Assembly: GCA_050633265.1 (NCBI GenBank)
Contig: JBOEGE010000005.1
Location: 124,001-188,000 of the forward strand
Direction: 5' to 3'
Length of the DNA: 64,000 nt
Source of the DNA: JBLHZY01 sp050633265
GTDB lineage: Bacteria; Pseudomonadota; Alphaproteobacteria; Rhodobacterales; Rhodobacteraceae
Shown: in pieces, positions 1 through 8,879 of the stretch
Numbering within the stretch: the stretch's first letter is position 1
Layout: every line of letters begins with the position of its first letter
Program-made: the position numbers and the translations under genes
The notes under the pieces: generated by a model
What the model saw: the letters and a program-made list of their open reading frames with translations, nothing else
Told to the model about the DNA's origin: nothing
Databases searched by the model: none

Positions 1-1293
1 GGCGAAAGAGGGATTATTGGGATGGGTCGTCCAATCCGCAGCTGCGGCCTCAACCGGCTTGCCCGTGCGCGCATCCATCACTCCCGGCGCGAGCTCTTCC
101 ATCGTGATACAGCCCTCAACCGGGCAGACATTCACACAAAGATTGCAGGCCACGCATTCATCATCCTGCACCTCAAAAACCCGGTCCGCCGACATTGTAA
201 TCGCCTGATGCGATGTGTCCTCGCAGGCCGCATAGCAGCGCCCACAAGAGATACAATCTTCCTGTGAAATCCGCGCCTTGGTCACGTAATTCAGGTTGAG
301 ATGCTGCCAATCCGTGACATTGGGAACCGCCCGCCCAACCAGATCCGCAACGCTGGTATGCCCTTTTTCATCCATCCAATCGCTCAGGCCGGAAATCATC
401 TCCTTCACGATCTTAAACCCGTAAGTCATCGCCGCGGTACAGACCTGAACATTGCCCGCACCAAGGGTGATAAATTCGGCCGCATCGCGCCATGTCGTGA
501 TCCCGCCAATCCCCGAAATCGGCATGCCGCGCGTGCTTGCTGAGCGGGCAATTTCCGCAACCATATTCAGCGCAATTGGCTTTACCGCCGGGCCGCAATA
601 GCCCCCATGCGTGCCTTTGCCGTCAATCGTTGGCTGGGGCGCAAAGCTATCAAGATCAACACCGGTGATCGAATTGATCGTATTGATCAGTGAAACAGCA
701 TCCGCGCCGCCCGTTTTCGCCGCCTCTGCCGGATAAAGAATATTGGTGATATTGGGGGTGAGCTTCACAATCACCGGCATGCGCGTATTGGCCTTACACC
801 AACGCGTAACCATCTCAATATATTCAGGAACTTGCCCAACAGCCGATCCCATTCCGCGCTCGGCCATCCCATGCGGGCAGCCGAAATTCAGCTCGATCCC
901 ATCTGCCCCGGTTTCTTCAACCAGCGGCAGGATCGCCTTCCAAGCCGCCTCTTCACAAGGCACCATGAGCGAGACAACAACCGCGCGATCCGGGTAATCC
1001 CGCTTCACCGCTTTGATTTCGCGCAGGTTCACCTCAAGCGGGCGATCAGTGATCAGCTCGATGTTATTCAGCCCCAAAAGCCGGCGATCCGCGCCCCAAA
1101 TCGCGCCGTAACGCGGCCCGTTCACATTAACAACGGGCGGGCCAGCCTCTCCCAAAGTTTTCCAAACAACGCCGCCCCAACCCGCTTCAAAGGCGCGGCG
1201 CACGTTGTATTCTTTATCCGTGGGCGGCGCAGAAGCGAGCCAGAATGGATTTGGGCTTTTGATCCCGGCGAAAGTTGATGTCAGATCAGCCAT
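1..1293 (-). CDS. preA: NAD-dependent dihydropyrimidine dehydrogenase subunit PreA (3' end beyond window)
   Basis: Translating the minus strand from the ATG at 1291-1293 gives an uninterrupted frame to the window edge (431 codons). It begins MADLTSTFAGIKSPNPFWLA and has a dihydroorotate dehydrogenase-like FMN barrel followed by two ferredoxin-type clusters, CISCGRCYAAC and CVACNLCVNVCP, near the C-terminus. This is the architecture of PreA, which with PreT reduces uracil and thymine to the dihydro forms using NADH, in the cytoplasm. The start overlaps the stop of the VOC gene upstream by 8 bases, so the three genes preT-VOC-preA look like one transcript. Only the extreme C-terminus is missing. 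The family assignment is strong; substrate is inferred from the pairing with preT. Confidence 0.93.
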   Translation of the reverse strand, partial: MADLTSTFAGIKSPNPFWLASAPPTDKEYNVRRAFEAGWGGVVWKTLGEAGPPVVNVNGPRYGAIWGADRRLLGLNNIELITDRPLEVNLREIKAVKRDYPDRAVVVSLMVPCEEAAWKAILPLVEETGADGIELNFGCPHGMAERGMGSAVGQVPEYIEMVTRWCKANTRMPVIVKLTPNITNILYPAEAAKTGGADAVSLINTINSITGVDLDSFAPQPTIDGKGTHGGYCGPAVKPIALNMVAEIARSASTRGMPISGIGGITTWRDAAEFITLGAGNVQVCTAAMTYGFKIVKEMISGLSDWMDEKGHTSVADLVGRAVPNVTDWQHLNLNYVTKARISQEDCISCGRCYAACEDTSHQAITMSADRVFEVQDDECVACNLCVNVCPVEGCITMEELAPGVMDARTGKPVEAAAADWTTHPNNPSFA

Positions 1294-1669
1294 TGGCATT
1301 CTCTCCGGTGGTTTGCAGCAGGATCAGGTTTCCCTCGCTGTCGTTAATCATTGCCCAGCGGGTTCCGGGCTCCCAGGGCGCATCCTCTGGGCCGTTCAAA
1401 ATCGGCACGCCTTTGCGTTTCAGCGCATCACAAGCTGCGTCCACATCGCGCGATTTCAAAACCAAGGCGGGTATATCTTGGTCTTCAATGCGGTCTTTCT
1501 TGGTGAAATGCAGCAACGTCTGCGCGCCCTCTAACTGCATGAAAATCCAGCGGGTTTCCCCATAAGGCGCATCACGCTCAACCAAAAAGCCAAGCTTATC
1601 GCGATAAAAATCCCGCGCCCGGATCAGATCTGTCGCGCCAATGGTTTGAAAGTGAATGCTCTCAAACAT
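1286..1669 (-). CDS. VOC (glyoxalase/bleomycin resistance/dioxygenase) family protein
   Basis: A 127-residue protein starting MFESIHFQTIGATDLIRARD, with the two beta-alpha-beta-beta-beta modules of the vicinal oxygen chelate fold: the pattern 'ATDLIRARDFYRDKLGF' in the first module and 'RDVDAACDALKRKGVPIL' in the second are typical. VOC proteins are small metalloenzymes or binding proteins with very varied substrates. The gene lies 1 base after preT (stop 1671) and overlaps preA by 8 bases, so it is probably co-transcribed with the pyrimidine reductase. No function in pyrimidine breakdown is established by the sequence; a role in detoxifying a pathway by-product is only a guess. Confidence 0.85.
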   Translation of the reverse strand: MFESIHFQTIGATDLIRARDFYRDKLGFLVERDAPYGETRWIFMQLEGAQTLLHFTKKDRIEDQDIPALVLKSRDVDAACDALKRKGVPILNGPEDAPWEPGTRWAMINDSEGNLILLQTTGENANG

Positions 1670-1670
1670 C

Positions 1671-3011
1671 TCAAGCGCCCCCCATCAGAATGCTGTGAAT
1701 ATCCATCGCCGCATCGCGCCCTTCGGCAACGGCTGTTACCGTCAGATCATCCCCGCCCGAGGCGCAATCGCCCCCTGCCCAGATGCCATCAATCGTTGTG
1801 CGACCGCGCTGATCGACCATGATTTTACCGCCCGAAATCTCAAGCACATCCGGCGCGCCTTCCAACACTTGGCCAATTGCCTTAAACACCTGATCCGCCG
1901 CGATGCGGAAGGTCTCGCCCGTGCCGCTCAAAGCCCCGCCCTGATCGGTGGTATATTCAAATTCGACCTCCGCGCAGGCGCCATTGCCATGGATCGCGAC
2001 GGGCTGCGCGTTATACAGAATGTGCACGCCTTTTGCGGTCGCTAAGTCCTGCTCAAACTCAGATGCACTCATCCGGTCACGGCCACGGCGATAGGCGATG
2101 GTGACCTGATCCGCGCCCAACAGCTTGGCCTGAACAGCCGCATCAACGGCCGTCATCCCGCCACCAATCACCACAACATTGCGCCCAATCGCCAGCTTGG
2201 TCAAATCGCTCGCCTGGCGCAACTCTTCAATGAAATCAACAGCATCCAAGACGCCGCTCTTATCCTCGCCGCTCAGCCCAAGCGCATTCACGCCGCCCAG
2301 ACCGATCCCAAGGAAAACCGCATCATACCCGGCCTGTAGCGCCTCAAGCGTCAGATCATCACCAAGGGCAACGCCGCCCCGGTGCTCAATCCCGCCGATC
2401 TGCATCAGCCAATCAACCTCGCGCGCGGCGAAATCATCGGTGCTTTTATAGGCCGCGATGCCAAATTCATTCAGCCCGCCGGGCTTGGCGCGCGCCTCCA
2501 TCAGCACAACATCATGCCCGAGCATGGCCAAGCGATGCGCCGCCGCAAGCCCCGCAGGCCCTGCCCCCACAACGGCAATCTTTTTGCCCGTTTCCGCCGC
2601 CCGCTTGAAAGGATGCACACCGCTTTCCATCAAATGATCCGTGGCATAGCGCTGCAATTGCCCGATCAAAACCGGCTTGCCCTCGGCCACTTCGCGCACG
2701 CAAACCTCTTCGCAAAGCGTTTCCGTGGGGCAAACCCGCGCGCACATCCCGCCCAGAATATTCTGCTCCAAAATCGTTTTGGCCGCTGCATTTGGCGTAT
2801 CCGTGGCGATCTGACGGATAAACAGCGGGATATCAATCGAGGTCGGACAAGCGACCATGCAAGGCGCATCATGGCAGAAATAACAGCGATCCGCAGCAAC
2901 ATGCGCCTCGTGGCGATCAAGGGGCGCGTGTAGATCGGCGAAGTTTTCCTCGATGATCTGTGCGGGCAATCGCGCATTCGCGATCCCTTGTGTATACGGG
3001 CTGTTTGGCAT
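1671..3011 (-). CDS. preT: NAD(P)-dependent dihydropyrimidine dehydrogenase subunit PreT
   Basis: A 446-residue oxidoreductase of the glutamate synthase small-subunit type. The N-terminal third holds cysteine clusters (CYFCHDAPCMVACP and CARVCPTETLCEEVC) for two 4Fe-4S centres, then an FAD Rossmann motif (VVGAGPAGLAAAHRLA) and an NAD(P) motif (VVIGGGMTAVDAA). With PreA it forms the NADH-dependent dihydropyrimidine dehydrogenase. I prefer the ATG at 3009-3011: the six-codon-longer TTG start at 3027-3029 overlaps a GAGGGAG Shine-Dalgarno sequence that sits correctly for the ATG. It is first in an apparent operon with the VOC gene and preA. Downstream pathway genes (dihydropyrimidinase, ureidopropionase) would be expected beyond the window start. 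Confidence 0.93.
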   Translation of the reverse strand: MPNSPYTQGIANARLPAQIIEENFADLHAPLDRHEAHVAADRCYFCHDAPCMVACPTSIDIPLFIRQIATDTPNAAAKTILEQNILGGMCARVCPTETLCEEVCVREVAEGKPVLIGQLQRYATDHLMESGVHPFKRAAETGKKIAVVGAGPAGLAAAHRLAMLGHDVVLMEARAKPGGLNEFGIAAYKSTDDFAAREVDWLMQIGGIEHRGGVALGDDLTLEALQAGYDAVFLGIGLGGVNALGLSGEDKSGVLDAVDFIEELRQASDLTKLAIGRNVVVIGGGMTAVDAAVQAKLLGADQVTIAYRRGRDRMSASEFEQDLATAKGVHILYNAQPVAIHGNGACAEVEFEYTTDQGGALSGTGETFRIAADQVFKAIGQVLEGAPDVLEISGGKIMVDQRGRTTIDGIWAGGDCASGGDDLTVTAVAEGRDAAMDIHSILMGGA

Positions 3012-3337
3012 GTCGGCTGGCTCCCTCAATCGTGGCTTGCTTGCGGATCAGACTGCCACGGAAATTTATTTTATCAAACGGTAAATTTTTAATCTCTGCT
3101 TTATACAGGGCCTCAGGCAGGCAAAATTCGCGCCAAAAGGCCTGTTTTGCCCAATAATTGCGCATTTTGGCCGTGCGGCAAGCCCAAAACGCGCCCCCCT
3201 TTCCCTATTTGGCGCGCGCCACCGCTGCGACAATTCTTCTCACTCGCGCCTTTTCACGCTGCAAACCCTGCCGTATAAGCAACAAAGTATAGCGCAGACC
3301 CGCATAGACGGGCCAACGATAGGCGGTCGAGGAAAAC
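3012..3337. other. divergent intergenic region preT / accB
   Basis: No convincing gene here. It must hold the promoters of preT (minus) and accB (plus). An AT-rich island at 3060-3095 contains an interrupted inverted repeat, AAATTTA (3062-3068) and TAAATTT (3082-3088), close to preT and a reasonable operator candidate for it. The accB Shine-Dalgarno sequence is the GAGGAAA just before 3338. No RutR-type or other recognised operator is visible. Confidence 0.4.
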
Positions 3338-3847
3338 ATGGCAAAACAGAATGATAAAGACGATGTGGCCTTCATTCAGGCACTCGCAGAATTGCTCCAA
3401 GCAAACGATCTTACGGAGCTTGAAGTAAAGCGCGAATATGGCGAGTCTGATCGGCTCAATGTGCGCGTCTCCAAGATGCAAACAGCCGCACCTGCGCAAA
3501 TCTCTTATGCTGCGCCCGCCCCGGCGCCTGCGCCCGCTGCGGCCTCCCCGGCCCCTACTGCTGCGGCCCCTGCTGCGGCGGCGGCCCCTGCGGCGGCTGA
3601 TCCGGCAAATGATCCAAACGCTGTGCCCTCTCCGATGGTCGGAACGGCCTATCTCGCCGCCGAACCGGGCGCGGCGGCCTTTGTCAGCGTTGGCGACAAA
3701 GTCACCGAAGGTCAGACCTTGATGATCGTCGAAGCGATGAAAACGATGAACCATATCCCCTCGCCAAAAGGCGGCACGGTCAAGCGCATCTTGGTTGCAG
3801 ATGGCGATCCGGTTGAATTCGGCGCAGCCCTGATGATCGTCGAATAG
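3338..3847 (+). CDS. accB: acetyl-CoA carboxylase biotin carboxyl carrier protein
   Basis: A 169-residue BCCP. Residues 1-50 form the dimerisation part, about 55-95 is an Ala/Pro-rich flexible linker, and the rest is the biotinyl domain with the biotinylation motif EAMKTM (Lys at about residue 135). It carries the biotin that AccC carboxylates and the carboxyltransferase uses to make malonyl-CoA for fatty acid synthesis. A GAGGAAA site precedes the ATG. accC follows after 9 bases, the usual accBC operon. Length and motifs are normal for the family. Confidence 0.97.
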   Translation: MAKQNDKDDVAFIQALAELLQANDLTELEVKREYGESDRLNVRVSKMQTAAPAQISYAAPAPAPAPAAASPAPTAAAPAAAAAPAAADPANDPNAVPSPMVGTAYLAAEPGAAAFVSVGDKVTEGQTLMIVEAMKTMNHIPSPKGGTVKRILVADGDPVEFGAALMIVE

Positions 3848-3856
3848 GACGGGCGC

Positions 3857-5203
3857 ATGTTTAACAAAATCCTCATCGCCAATCGCGGCGAAATCGCGCT
3901 TCGGGTGATCCGGGCAGCGCGCGAAATGGGCATCCAATCCGTGGCCGTCCATTCAACCGCCGACAAAGATGCAATGCATGTGCGCATGGCCGATGAGGCC
4001 GTCTGCATTGGGCCGCCCTCCGCCACGCACAGCTATCTGCTGCCCTCCGCGATCATTTCGGCCTGTGAAATCACCGGCGCAGAAGCGATCCACCCGGGCT
4101 ATGGTTTCTTGTCGGAAAACGCGAATTTCGTCCAAGCGATCGAGGATCACGGCCTAACATTCATCGGCCCAACCGCCGAACATATCCGCATGATGGGCGA
4201 TAAAATCACTGCCAAAGATACGATGAAAGCGCTCGGCGTGCCCTGCGTTCCCGGCTCTGATGGTGGCGTTCCTGATTTTGAAAGCGCACAGAAAATCGCC
4301 GCGGAAATCGGCTATCCTGTGATCATCAAAGCCACAGCAGGCGGCGGCGGGCGCGGCATGAAACTTGCCAAATCGGCCAAAGATCTGGAAACGGCGTTTC
4401 GTACCGCGCGTTCTGAGGGCAAATCTGTCTTTGGCAATGATGAGGTCTATATCGAGAAATACCTGCAAAAACCGCGCCATATTGAGATCCAGGTCTTTGG
4501 CGATGGCAAAGGCAAAGCGGTGCATCTGGGCGAGCGGGATTGTTCGCTTCAGCGCCGCCACCAAAAGGTTTTTGAAGAGGCCCCCGGCCCCGAAATCACC
4601 CAAGAATTGCGCGACCAAATCGGCAAAGTTTGCGCCGATGCTTGCGCCAATATCAATTACATCGGCGCGGGCACGATTGAGTTCCTCTATGAGGACGGTG
4701 AATTTTATTTCATCGAGATGAACACCCGCCTGCAAGTTGAGCACCCCGTTACCGAGGCGATCTTTGGCGTCGATCTGGTGCGCGAGCAAATTCGCGTTGC
4801 AGCCGGGCTTGATATGTCTTGGGCACAGGAAGACCTGAAAATCAACGGCCATGCGATTGAAGTGCGCATCAATGCTGAAAAGCTGCCCAATTTCACGCCA
4901 TCCCCGGGCCGGATCACGCAATTTCACGCGCCCGGCGGCCTTGGCGTGCGCATGGACAGCGCGCTTTACGATGGCTACACGATCCCGCCCTATTACGACA
5001 GCCTGATCGGCAAATTGATCGTTCATGGCCGGGATCGCCCCGAAGCTTTGGCCCGCCTCAGCCGCGCCCTTGGCGAATTGATCGTGGACGGTGTGGAAAC
5101 CACCCTGCCCCTGTTTGATGCGCTACTGGCCGAGCCGGATATTCAAAGCGGCGGCTATAATATCCACTGGCTGGAAAAATGGCTCGAAACCAACTTGGGC
5201 TAA
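3857..5203 (+). CDS. accC: acetyl-CoA carboxylase biotin carboxylase subunit
   Basis: A 448-residue ATP-grasp enzyme beginning MFNKILIANRGEIALRVIRA, the classic biotin carboxylase start. The glycine-rich ATP lid (TAGGGGRGMK), the HLGERDCSLQRRHQK segment and the EMNTRLQVEHPVTE active-site motif are all present. It carboxylates biotin on AccB using ATP and bicarbonate, in the cytoplasm. It lies 9 bases after accB and 18 bases before aat, so the three genes are likely one transcript. Nothing unusual. Confidence 0.98.
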   Translation: MFNKILIANRGEIALRVIRAAREMGIQSVAVHSTADKDAMHVRMADEAVCIGPPSATHSYLLPSAIISACEITGAEAIHPGYGFLSENANFVQAIEDHGLTFIGPTAEHIRMMGDKITAKDTMKALGVPCVPGSDGGVPDFESAQKIAAEIGYPVIIKATAGGGGRGMKLAKSAKDLETAFRTARSEGKSVFGNDEVYIEKYLQKPRHIEIQVFGDGKGKAVHLGERDCSLQRRHQKVFEEAPGPEITQELRDQIGKVCADACANINYIGAGTIEFLYEDGEFYFIEMNTRLQVEHPVTEAIFGVDLVREQIRVAAGLDMSWAQEDLKINGHAIEVRINAEKLPNFTPSPGRITQFHAPGGLGVRMDSALYDGYTIPPYYDSLIGKLIVHGRDRPEALARLSRALGELIVDGVETTLPLFDALLAEPDIQSGGYNIHWLEKWLETNLG

Positions 5204-5221
5204 CATGGCGCAGGCCGCGCC

Positions 5222-5863
5222 ATGAGTGAGGAAATCACGCCCGAGCTTTTGCTGCACGCCTATGCAAGCGGCGTATTCCCGATGTCTGAAAGTGCAGATG
5301 ATCCAGAGATTTTCTGGGTCGATCCGCGCCACCGCGGCATCTTTGAGCTTGATCACTTTCATATCTCGCGCTCGCTGGCCCGGCGCATCAAAGCCGAGCC
5401 TTTCGGGATCACCCTGAACAAAGATTTCAGCGGTGTGGTGCGCGGCTGCGCGGATCGAGATGAGACATGGATCAACCAGCAAATCTTTGATCTCTATGAA
5501 CAATTACATGAAATGGGCTATGCACATTCCTTGGAGCTCTGGGAAGGCGATGCGCTTGTCGGTGGGGTTTATGGTGTGGCGATTGGCGGGGCCTTCTTTG
5601 GCGAAAGCATGTTTTCGCGGCGCAAAGATGCCTCAAAAATCGCACTCGCCTATCTTGTGGATCGCCTGCGCCTTACCGGATTTTCGCTGTTTGACACACA
5701 GTTTTTAACGCCGCATTTGGCCAGTCTCGGCGCGATTGAAATCCCGCGCGCGGCCTATAAAAAACGGCTTGAAACGGCCCTTGGCGGCGAAGGCGATCTT
5801 GCCCGCCCGGGCATATCACAAAGCGCTCAAGAGGTTTTGCAGCGCAACGCCCACACATCATAA
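5222..5863 (+). CDS. aat: leucyl/phenylalanyl-tRNA--protein transferase
   Basis: A 213-residue protein with the family hallmarks LLHAYASGVFPMSE near the N-terminus, WVDPRHRGIFEL, and GGVYGVAIGGAFFGESMFS. Aat adds Leu or Phe from aminoacyl-tRNA to the N-terminus of proteins with basic N-terminal residues and so feeds the N-end rule, where ClpS/ClpAP degrades the products; clpX and clpP lie a few kb away on the other strand. The 3' end overlaps the convergent DUF2155 gene by 37 bases. The gene immediately follows accC, an arrangement common in Rhodobacterales. Confidence 0.97.
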   Translation: MSEEITPELLLHAYASGVFPMSESADDPEIFWVDPRHRGIFELDHFHISRSLARRIKAEPFGITLNKDFSGVVRGCADRDETWINQQIFDLYEQLHEMGYAHSLELWEGDALVGGVYGVAIGGAFFGESMFSRRKDASKIALAYLVDRLRLTGFSLFDTQFLTPHLASLGAIEIPRAAYKKRLETALGGEGDLARPGISQSAQEVLQRNAHTS

Positions 5864-6276
5864 CGCGGGTGATCCAGCGCATTGAGCGCCGGGCTAGAGG
5901 CCACCATCCAGCCCTGAAAAGCCGCAACATCCTGCCCGGTATTGCGGATCACAAGATATGTATAGGCCTCACTCGCGGCATTGTTTGATGGATAGCGGCA
6001 ATCACCAAGCGTGATGTCGATCCGCCCAAACCGAACCGTTTCGCCCGTCCCCATCTCCAGATCAACCACCTGCCCCGAGAGCTTATCAAGCGCGCGGATC
6101 GTTGCGCCGGGCGCCGATGAAACGCTGTCTTGGGTTTCGGTTGTGATGTCGTTTAGCTCGCGTTGGCTGCCCTCGGGCAGTTTTTGCAGCTCTTCCAAAG
6201 AGAGGCTCTGCGCGCTGATTGGAGCGGCCAAAACAGCAAAAGCACCCGCCAGCAAACTTGCGCGCAAAAGGCTCAT
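5827..6276 (-). CDS. DUF2155 domain-containing exported protein
   Basis: A 149-residue protein with an N-terminal signal peptide (MSLLRASLLAGAFAVLAAPISAQ, cleavage near residue 23) and a C-terminal DUF2155 region of about 90 residues with the sequence features ALDKLSG, RFGRI, CRYP and FQGWMVASSPALNALDHPRYDVW. The function of DUF2155 is unknown; it is periplasmic. Its ATG overlaps the stop of the upstream mlaD-like gene (ATGA), so translation is probably coupled. Its last 37 bases overlap the 3' end of convergent aat. The two cysteines in the mature part could form a disulphide. Confidence 0.88.
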   Translation of the reverse strand: MSLLRASLLAGAFAVLAAPISAQSLSLEELQKLPEGSQRELNDITTETQDSVSSAPGATIRALDKLSGQVVDLEMGTGETVRFGRIDITLGDCRYPSNNAASEAYTYLVIRNTGQDVAAFQGWMVASSPALNALDHPRYDVWALRCKTS

Positions 6277-6725
6277 TCGCCGCCGCTTCCCGAGACGAAT
6301 TTCAGCAAAAGCTGCACCAGGCTGACCGAACTTTGCGTATCAAGCACTTCGCCGCCGGGCTCAATATTAAACGGCGATCCACCGGGCACCAGCTCAACGA
6401 AATTGCCGCCCAAAAGCCCCTCAGAAGAAATCATCGCCGCCGTGTCATCGGGCAAAACAATCCCCTCGCGCACAGAGAACCTGGCCTCGGCGCGAAAGGT
6501 TTCATTGTCGAGCTCAAGGGAAGTGACCGTGCCGACTTTTACCCCCGCAAGGCGCACATCCGTCCCAACAGAGACCCCTTCGATGGAGCGAAACGATGCG
6601 CTCAGATCGTAAGACCCGCCGCTTGATCCGCCCAACCCAGCGATCTGCCCCGCATAGACAAAAAAGCCAACCGCAACGGCCAAAACCGCGCCGCCAGTGA
6701 CAATTTCTGTTGTGTTTTCGGCCAT
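6273..6725 (-). CDS. mlaD: MlaD family phospholipid-transport substrate-binding protein
   Basis: About 150 residues, beginning MAENTTEIVTGGAVLAVAVGF: a single N-terminal membrane anchor (roughly residues 8-27) followed by an MCE domain with the typical YDLSASF, VSVGTDVRLAGVKVG and SSEGLLGGNFVEL segments. MlaD binds phospholipids in the periplasm and passes them to the MlaFE ABC transporter; no mlaE or mlaF lies next to it here. A longer frame upstream (to 6809) has no family match; the ATG at 6723-6725 has a GGCGGGATC Shine-Dalgarno sequence. It overlaps the DUF2155 gene by 4 bases. Confidence 0.9.
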   Translation of the reverse strand: MAENTTEIVTGGAVLAVAVGFFVYAGQIAGLGGSSGGSYDLSASFRSIEGVSVGTDVRLAGVKVGTVTSLELDNETFRAEARFSVREGIVLPDDTAAMISSEGLLGGNFVELVPGGSPFNIEPGGEVLDTQSSVSLVQLLLKFVSGSGGE

Positions 6726-6793
6726 GTGATCCCGCCCTTTTGCGCGTTGCTCAGCGCTTTGATCGCTGTGCTGATCCGCTCTTGCTTGGCGCC

Positions 6794-7177
6794 CTAACGC
6801 GGCGTCCAAGCCTCATAATCGCTGCGATCCGCTGGTGATGTGTTGCGGATCGACCCGGCAGGCGCATAGGCGGCGGCTGTTCCGGTCAGATTGGCCTGAT
6901 GCGGCTTTTCCCAATCTTTATGGGCCAGCGGCGCATCCGTTGGCGGCGCATCAAACGTATGATGCAGCCAGCCATGCCAATCGGGGTTGACCCGGCTCGC
7001 TTCGATCTCGCCATTATAAATCACCCAGCGGCGCTTATCATCGCGGGTTTTGTAATAGATGTTGCCAAGGCTATCATCGCCAACACGCACACCTTTGCGC
7101 CATGTAAACAATTGCGTGCCCAATGTCTGGCCGTCCCACCAAGTGAAAACGCGCAAGATCGATTTGAGAATACCCAT
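6794..7177 (-). CDS. NADH:ubiquinone oxidoreductase NDUFA12 (B17.2) family protein
   Basis: A 127-residue protein starting MGILKSILRVFTWWDGQT, with the family features GTQLFTWRKGVRVGDDSLGN, YYKTRDDKRRWVIYNGE and WHGWLHHTFDAPP. This is the accessory complex I subunit NDUFA12, found in mitochondria and alphaproteobacteria, lying on the inner-membrane enzyme. The ATG at 7175-7177 has a perfect AGGAGG Shine-Dalgarno sequence; the 25-residue upstream extension of the frame is unlikely to be translated. It is the first gene of a small minus-strand set with mlaD (68-base gap) and the DUF2155 gene. Confidence 0.94.
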   Translation of the reverse strand: MGILKSILRVFTWWDGQTLGTQLFTWRKGVRVGDDSLGNIYYKTRDDKRRWVIYNGEIEASRVNPDWHGWLHHTFDAPPTDAPLAHKDWEKPHQANLTGTAAAYAPAGSIRNTSPADRSDYEAWTPR

Positions 7178-7269
7178 GATAGCCTCCTGGAAACCTGAAC
7201 AAACATATGCCGTATCGCGCGCAAAACGTCCAGAGCTTAGCGCATCGCCCAAAGCCGGGCAGAATAACG

Positions 7270-7300
7270 AAAAAAGGCGCCCGCTATTGGGGGCGCCTTT
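7270..7300 (-). terminator. intrinsic terminator of clpX
   Basis: On the minus strand GGCGCCC (7291-7297) pairs with GGGCGCC (7276-7282) and is followed by six T residues (7270-7275 read as A on plus). It lies 25 bases after the clpX stop codon. Confidence 0.85.
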
Positions 7301-7324
7301 GAATTTATATGCCAGACCAAACGC

Positions 7325-8593
7325 TTAGCCCGCGCTTGCTTCTTCAACCTTTGGTTCGGCGTGAATCATCAAAGGCTTGGCATCAGAGGTAACCGCCTCT
7401 TCATTGACCACAACCTCTTCAACAGAATCCATGCCCGGCAGATCAAACATCGTATCGAGCAGAATATCCTCAAGGATAGAGCGCAGGCCGCGCGCGCCGG
7501 TTTTGCGCTGAATGGCGCGTTTGGCGATCGCCGTAAGAGCATCATCGGTAAAGGTCAGCTTGGCATCTTCAAGCTCAAAGAGGCGTTGATACTGTTTCAC
7601 CAGCGCGTTTTTGGGCTGGGTAAGGATGGTAACAAGCGCGTCTTCATCCAGATCTGTAAGGGTCGCGATCACAGGAAGGCGGCCAACAAATTCCGGGATC
7701 AACCCGAATTTGAGCAGATCTTCCGGCTCAAGCTCGCCAAACATCTCGCCAACGCCGCGGGTATCCTCGTCTTTCACATCCGCACCAAATCCAATGGAAG
7801 AGCCCTTGCCGCGCATCGCAATGATCTTCTCAAGGCCGGCAAAGGCGCCGCCACAGATGAACAGGATATTGGTTGTATCCACTTGCAGGAATTCCTGCTG
7901 CGGATGTTTGCGCCCGCCCTGAGGCGGCACAGATGCCACTGTCCCTTCCATGATCTTCAGCAAAGCCTGCTGAACACCCTCGCCTGAAACATCGCGGGTG
8001 ATGGATGGGTTGTCTGATTTGCGGGTGATCTTATCGACCTCATCAATATAAACGATGCCGCGCTGCGCACGCTCAACATTATATTCAGAGGCCTGAAGCA
8101 ATTTCAGAATGATGTTTTCAACGTCCTCACCGACATAGCCGGCTTCCGTCAGCGTCGTTGCATCGGCCATGGTGAAGGGCACATCGAGAATGCGCGCAAG
8201 GGTTTGCGCCAGAAGCGTTTTACCGCAACCGGTTGGCCCGATCAGCATGATGTTGGATTTTGCCAGCTCGATATCATTGCCCGATTTGGCCGCGTGATTG
8301 AGCCGCTTATAGTGATTGTGAACCGCAACAGAAAGAACCCGTTTGGCCACGGATTGGCCGATCACGTAATCATCCAGAACGCTGCAAATCTCAAGCGGTG
8401 TCGGCACGCCTTCGGAAGATTTCAACCCCGAAGATTTGGTCTCTTCGCGGATAATATCCATGCACAGCTCAACACATTCATCGCAGATGAACACGGTCGG
8501 CCCCGCAATCAGCTTGCGCACCTCATGCTGGCTTTTGCCGCAAAACGAGCAATACAAGGTGTTCTTGCTGTCGCCACTCGATGAATTCGCCAT
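7325..8593 (-). CDS. clpX: ATP-dependent Clp protease ATP-binding subunit ClpX
   Basis: A 422-residue AAA+ unfoldase. The N-terminal zinc-binding domain is seen as LYCSFCGKSQHEVRKL with the second pair CDECVELC; Walker A is GPTGCGKTLLA, Walker B is VYIDEVDKI, and the GAR/IGF-type ClpP contact region GSSIGFGAD follows. It unfolds tagged substrates and threads them into ClpP, whose gene is upstream on the same strand (286-base gap). A hairpin-T terminator follows its stop. Length and all motifs are normal. Confidence 0.98.
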   Translation of the reverse strand: MANSSSGDSKNTLYCSFCGKSQHEVRKLIAGPTVFICDECVELCMDIIREETKSSGLKSSEGVPTPLEICSVLDDYVIGQSVAKRVLSVAVHNHYKRLNHAAKSGNDIELAKSNIMLIGPTGCGKTLLAQTLARILDVPFTMADATTLTEAGYVGEDVENIILKLLQASEYNVERAQRGIVYIDEVDKITRKSDNPSITRDVSGEGVQQALLKIMEGTVASVPPQGGRKHPQQEFLQVDTTNILFICGGAFAGLEKIIAMRGKGSSIGFGADVKDEDTRGVGEMFGELEPEDLLKFGLIPEFVGRLPVIATLTDLDEDALVTILTQPKNALVKQYQRLFELEDAKLTFTDDALTAIAKRAIQRKTGARGLRSILEDILLDTMFDLPGMDSVEEVVVNEEAVTSDAKPLMIHAEPKVEEASAG

Positions 8594-8839
8594 TACATTC
8601 CCCTAGGCCCCTTGGCCCGTCTAACTCTTTTGCGCCAAAAGCGCCTTTCACCAAAATGCCGCGCAGGCGCATCATTTGGTGCCCGTTTCAAAACACTAGG
8701 ACAGCAAAATTGCAGGCACAATGCCAAATTGCTCAATCCGCGGGTCTTGGCCTGTGCATCCCCGAAACAATGCCGAATTGCCCCGAAAACTAAGCACATA
8801 ATCTGAACAATTCGCAAAAACGTTCAGCAATTCTTTGCC

Positions 8840-8871
8840 GCCCCCTCAAAGCCGCTTGGCCGCGAGGGGGC
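8840..8871 (-). terminator. stem-loop after clpP
   Basis: GCCCCCTC (8840-8847) and GAGGGGGC (8864-8871) form an 8-bp stem starting 9 bases after the clpP stop. The T-run after it on the minus strand is absent, so it may be a weak terminator or an mRNA-stabilising stem between clpP and clpX. Confidence 0.5.
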
Positions 8872-8879
8872 AGATTTCC

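Noticed and set aside
4154..5026. Long minus-strand frame opposite accC
   Set aside because: Pure antisense of a well-recognised gene in high-GC DNA, with no domain sense of its own. The same applies to 3254-3952, 46225-47673, 54781-55818, 20959-21945 and 22834-23856.
8594..8879. Small gene between clpX and clpP
   Set aside because: Only short frames without ribosome sites; the region holds a stem-loop and probably a clpX promoter.
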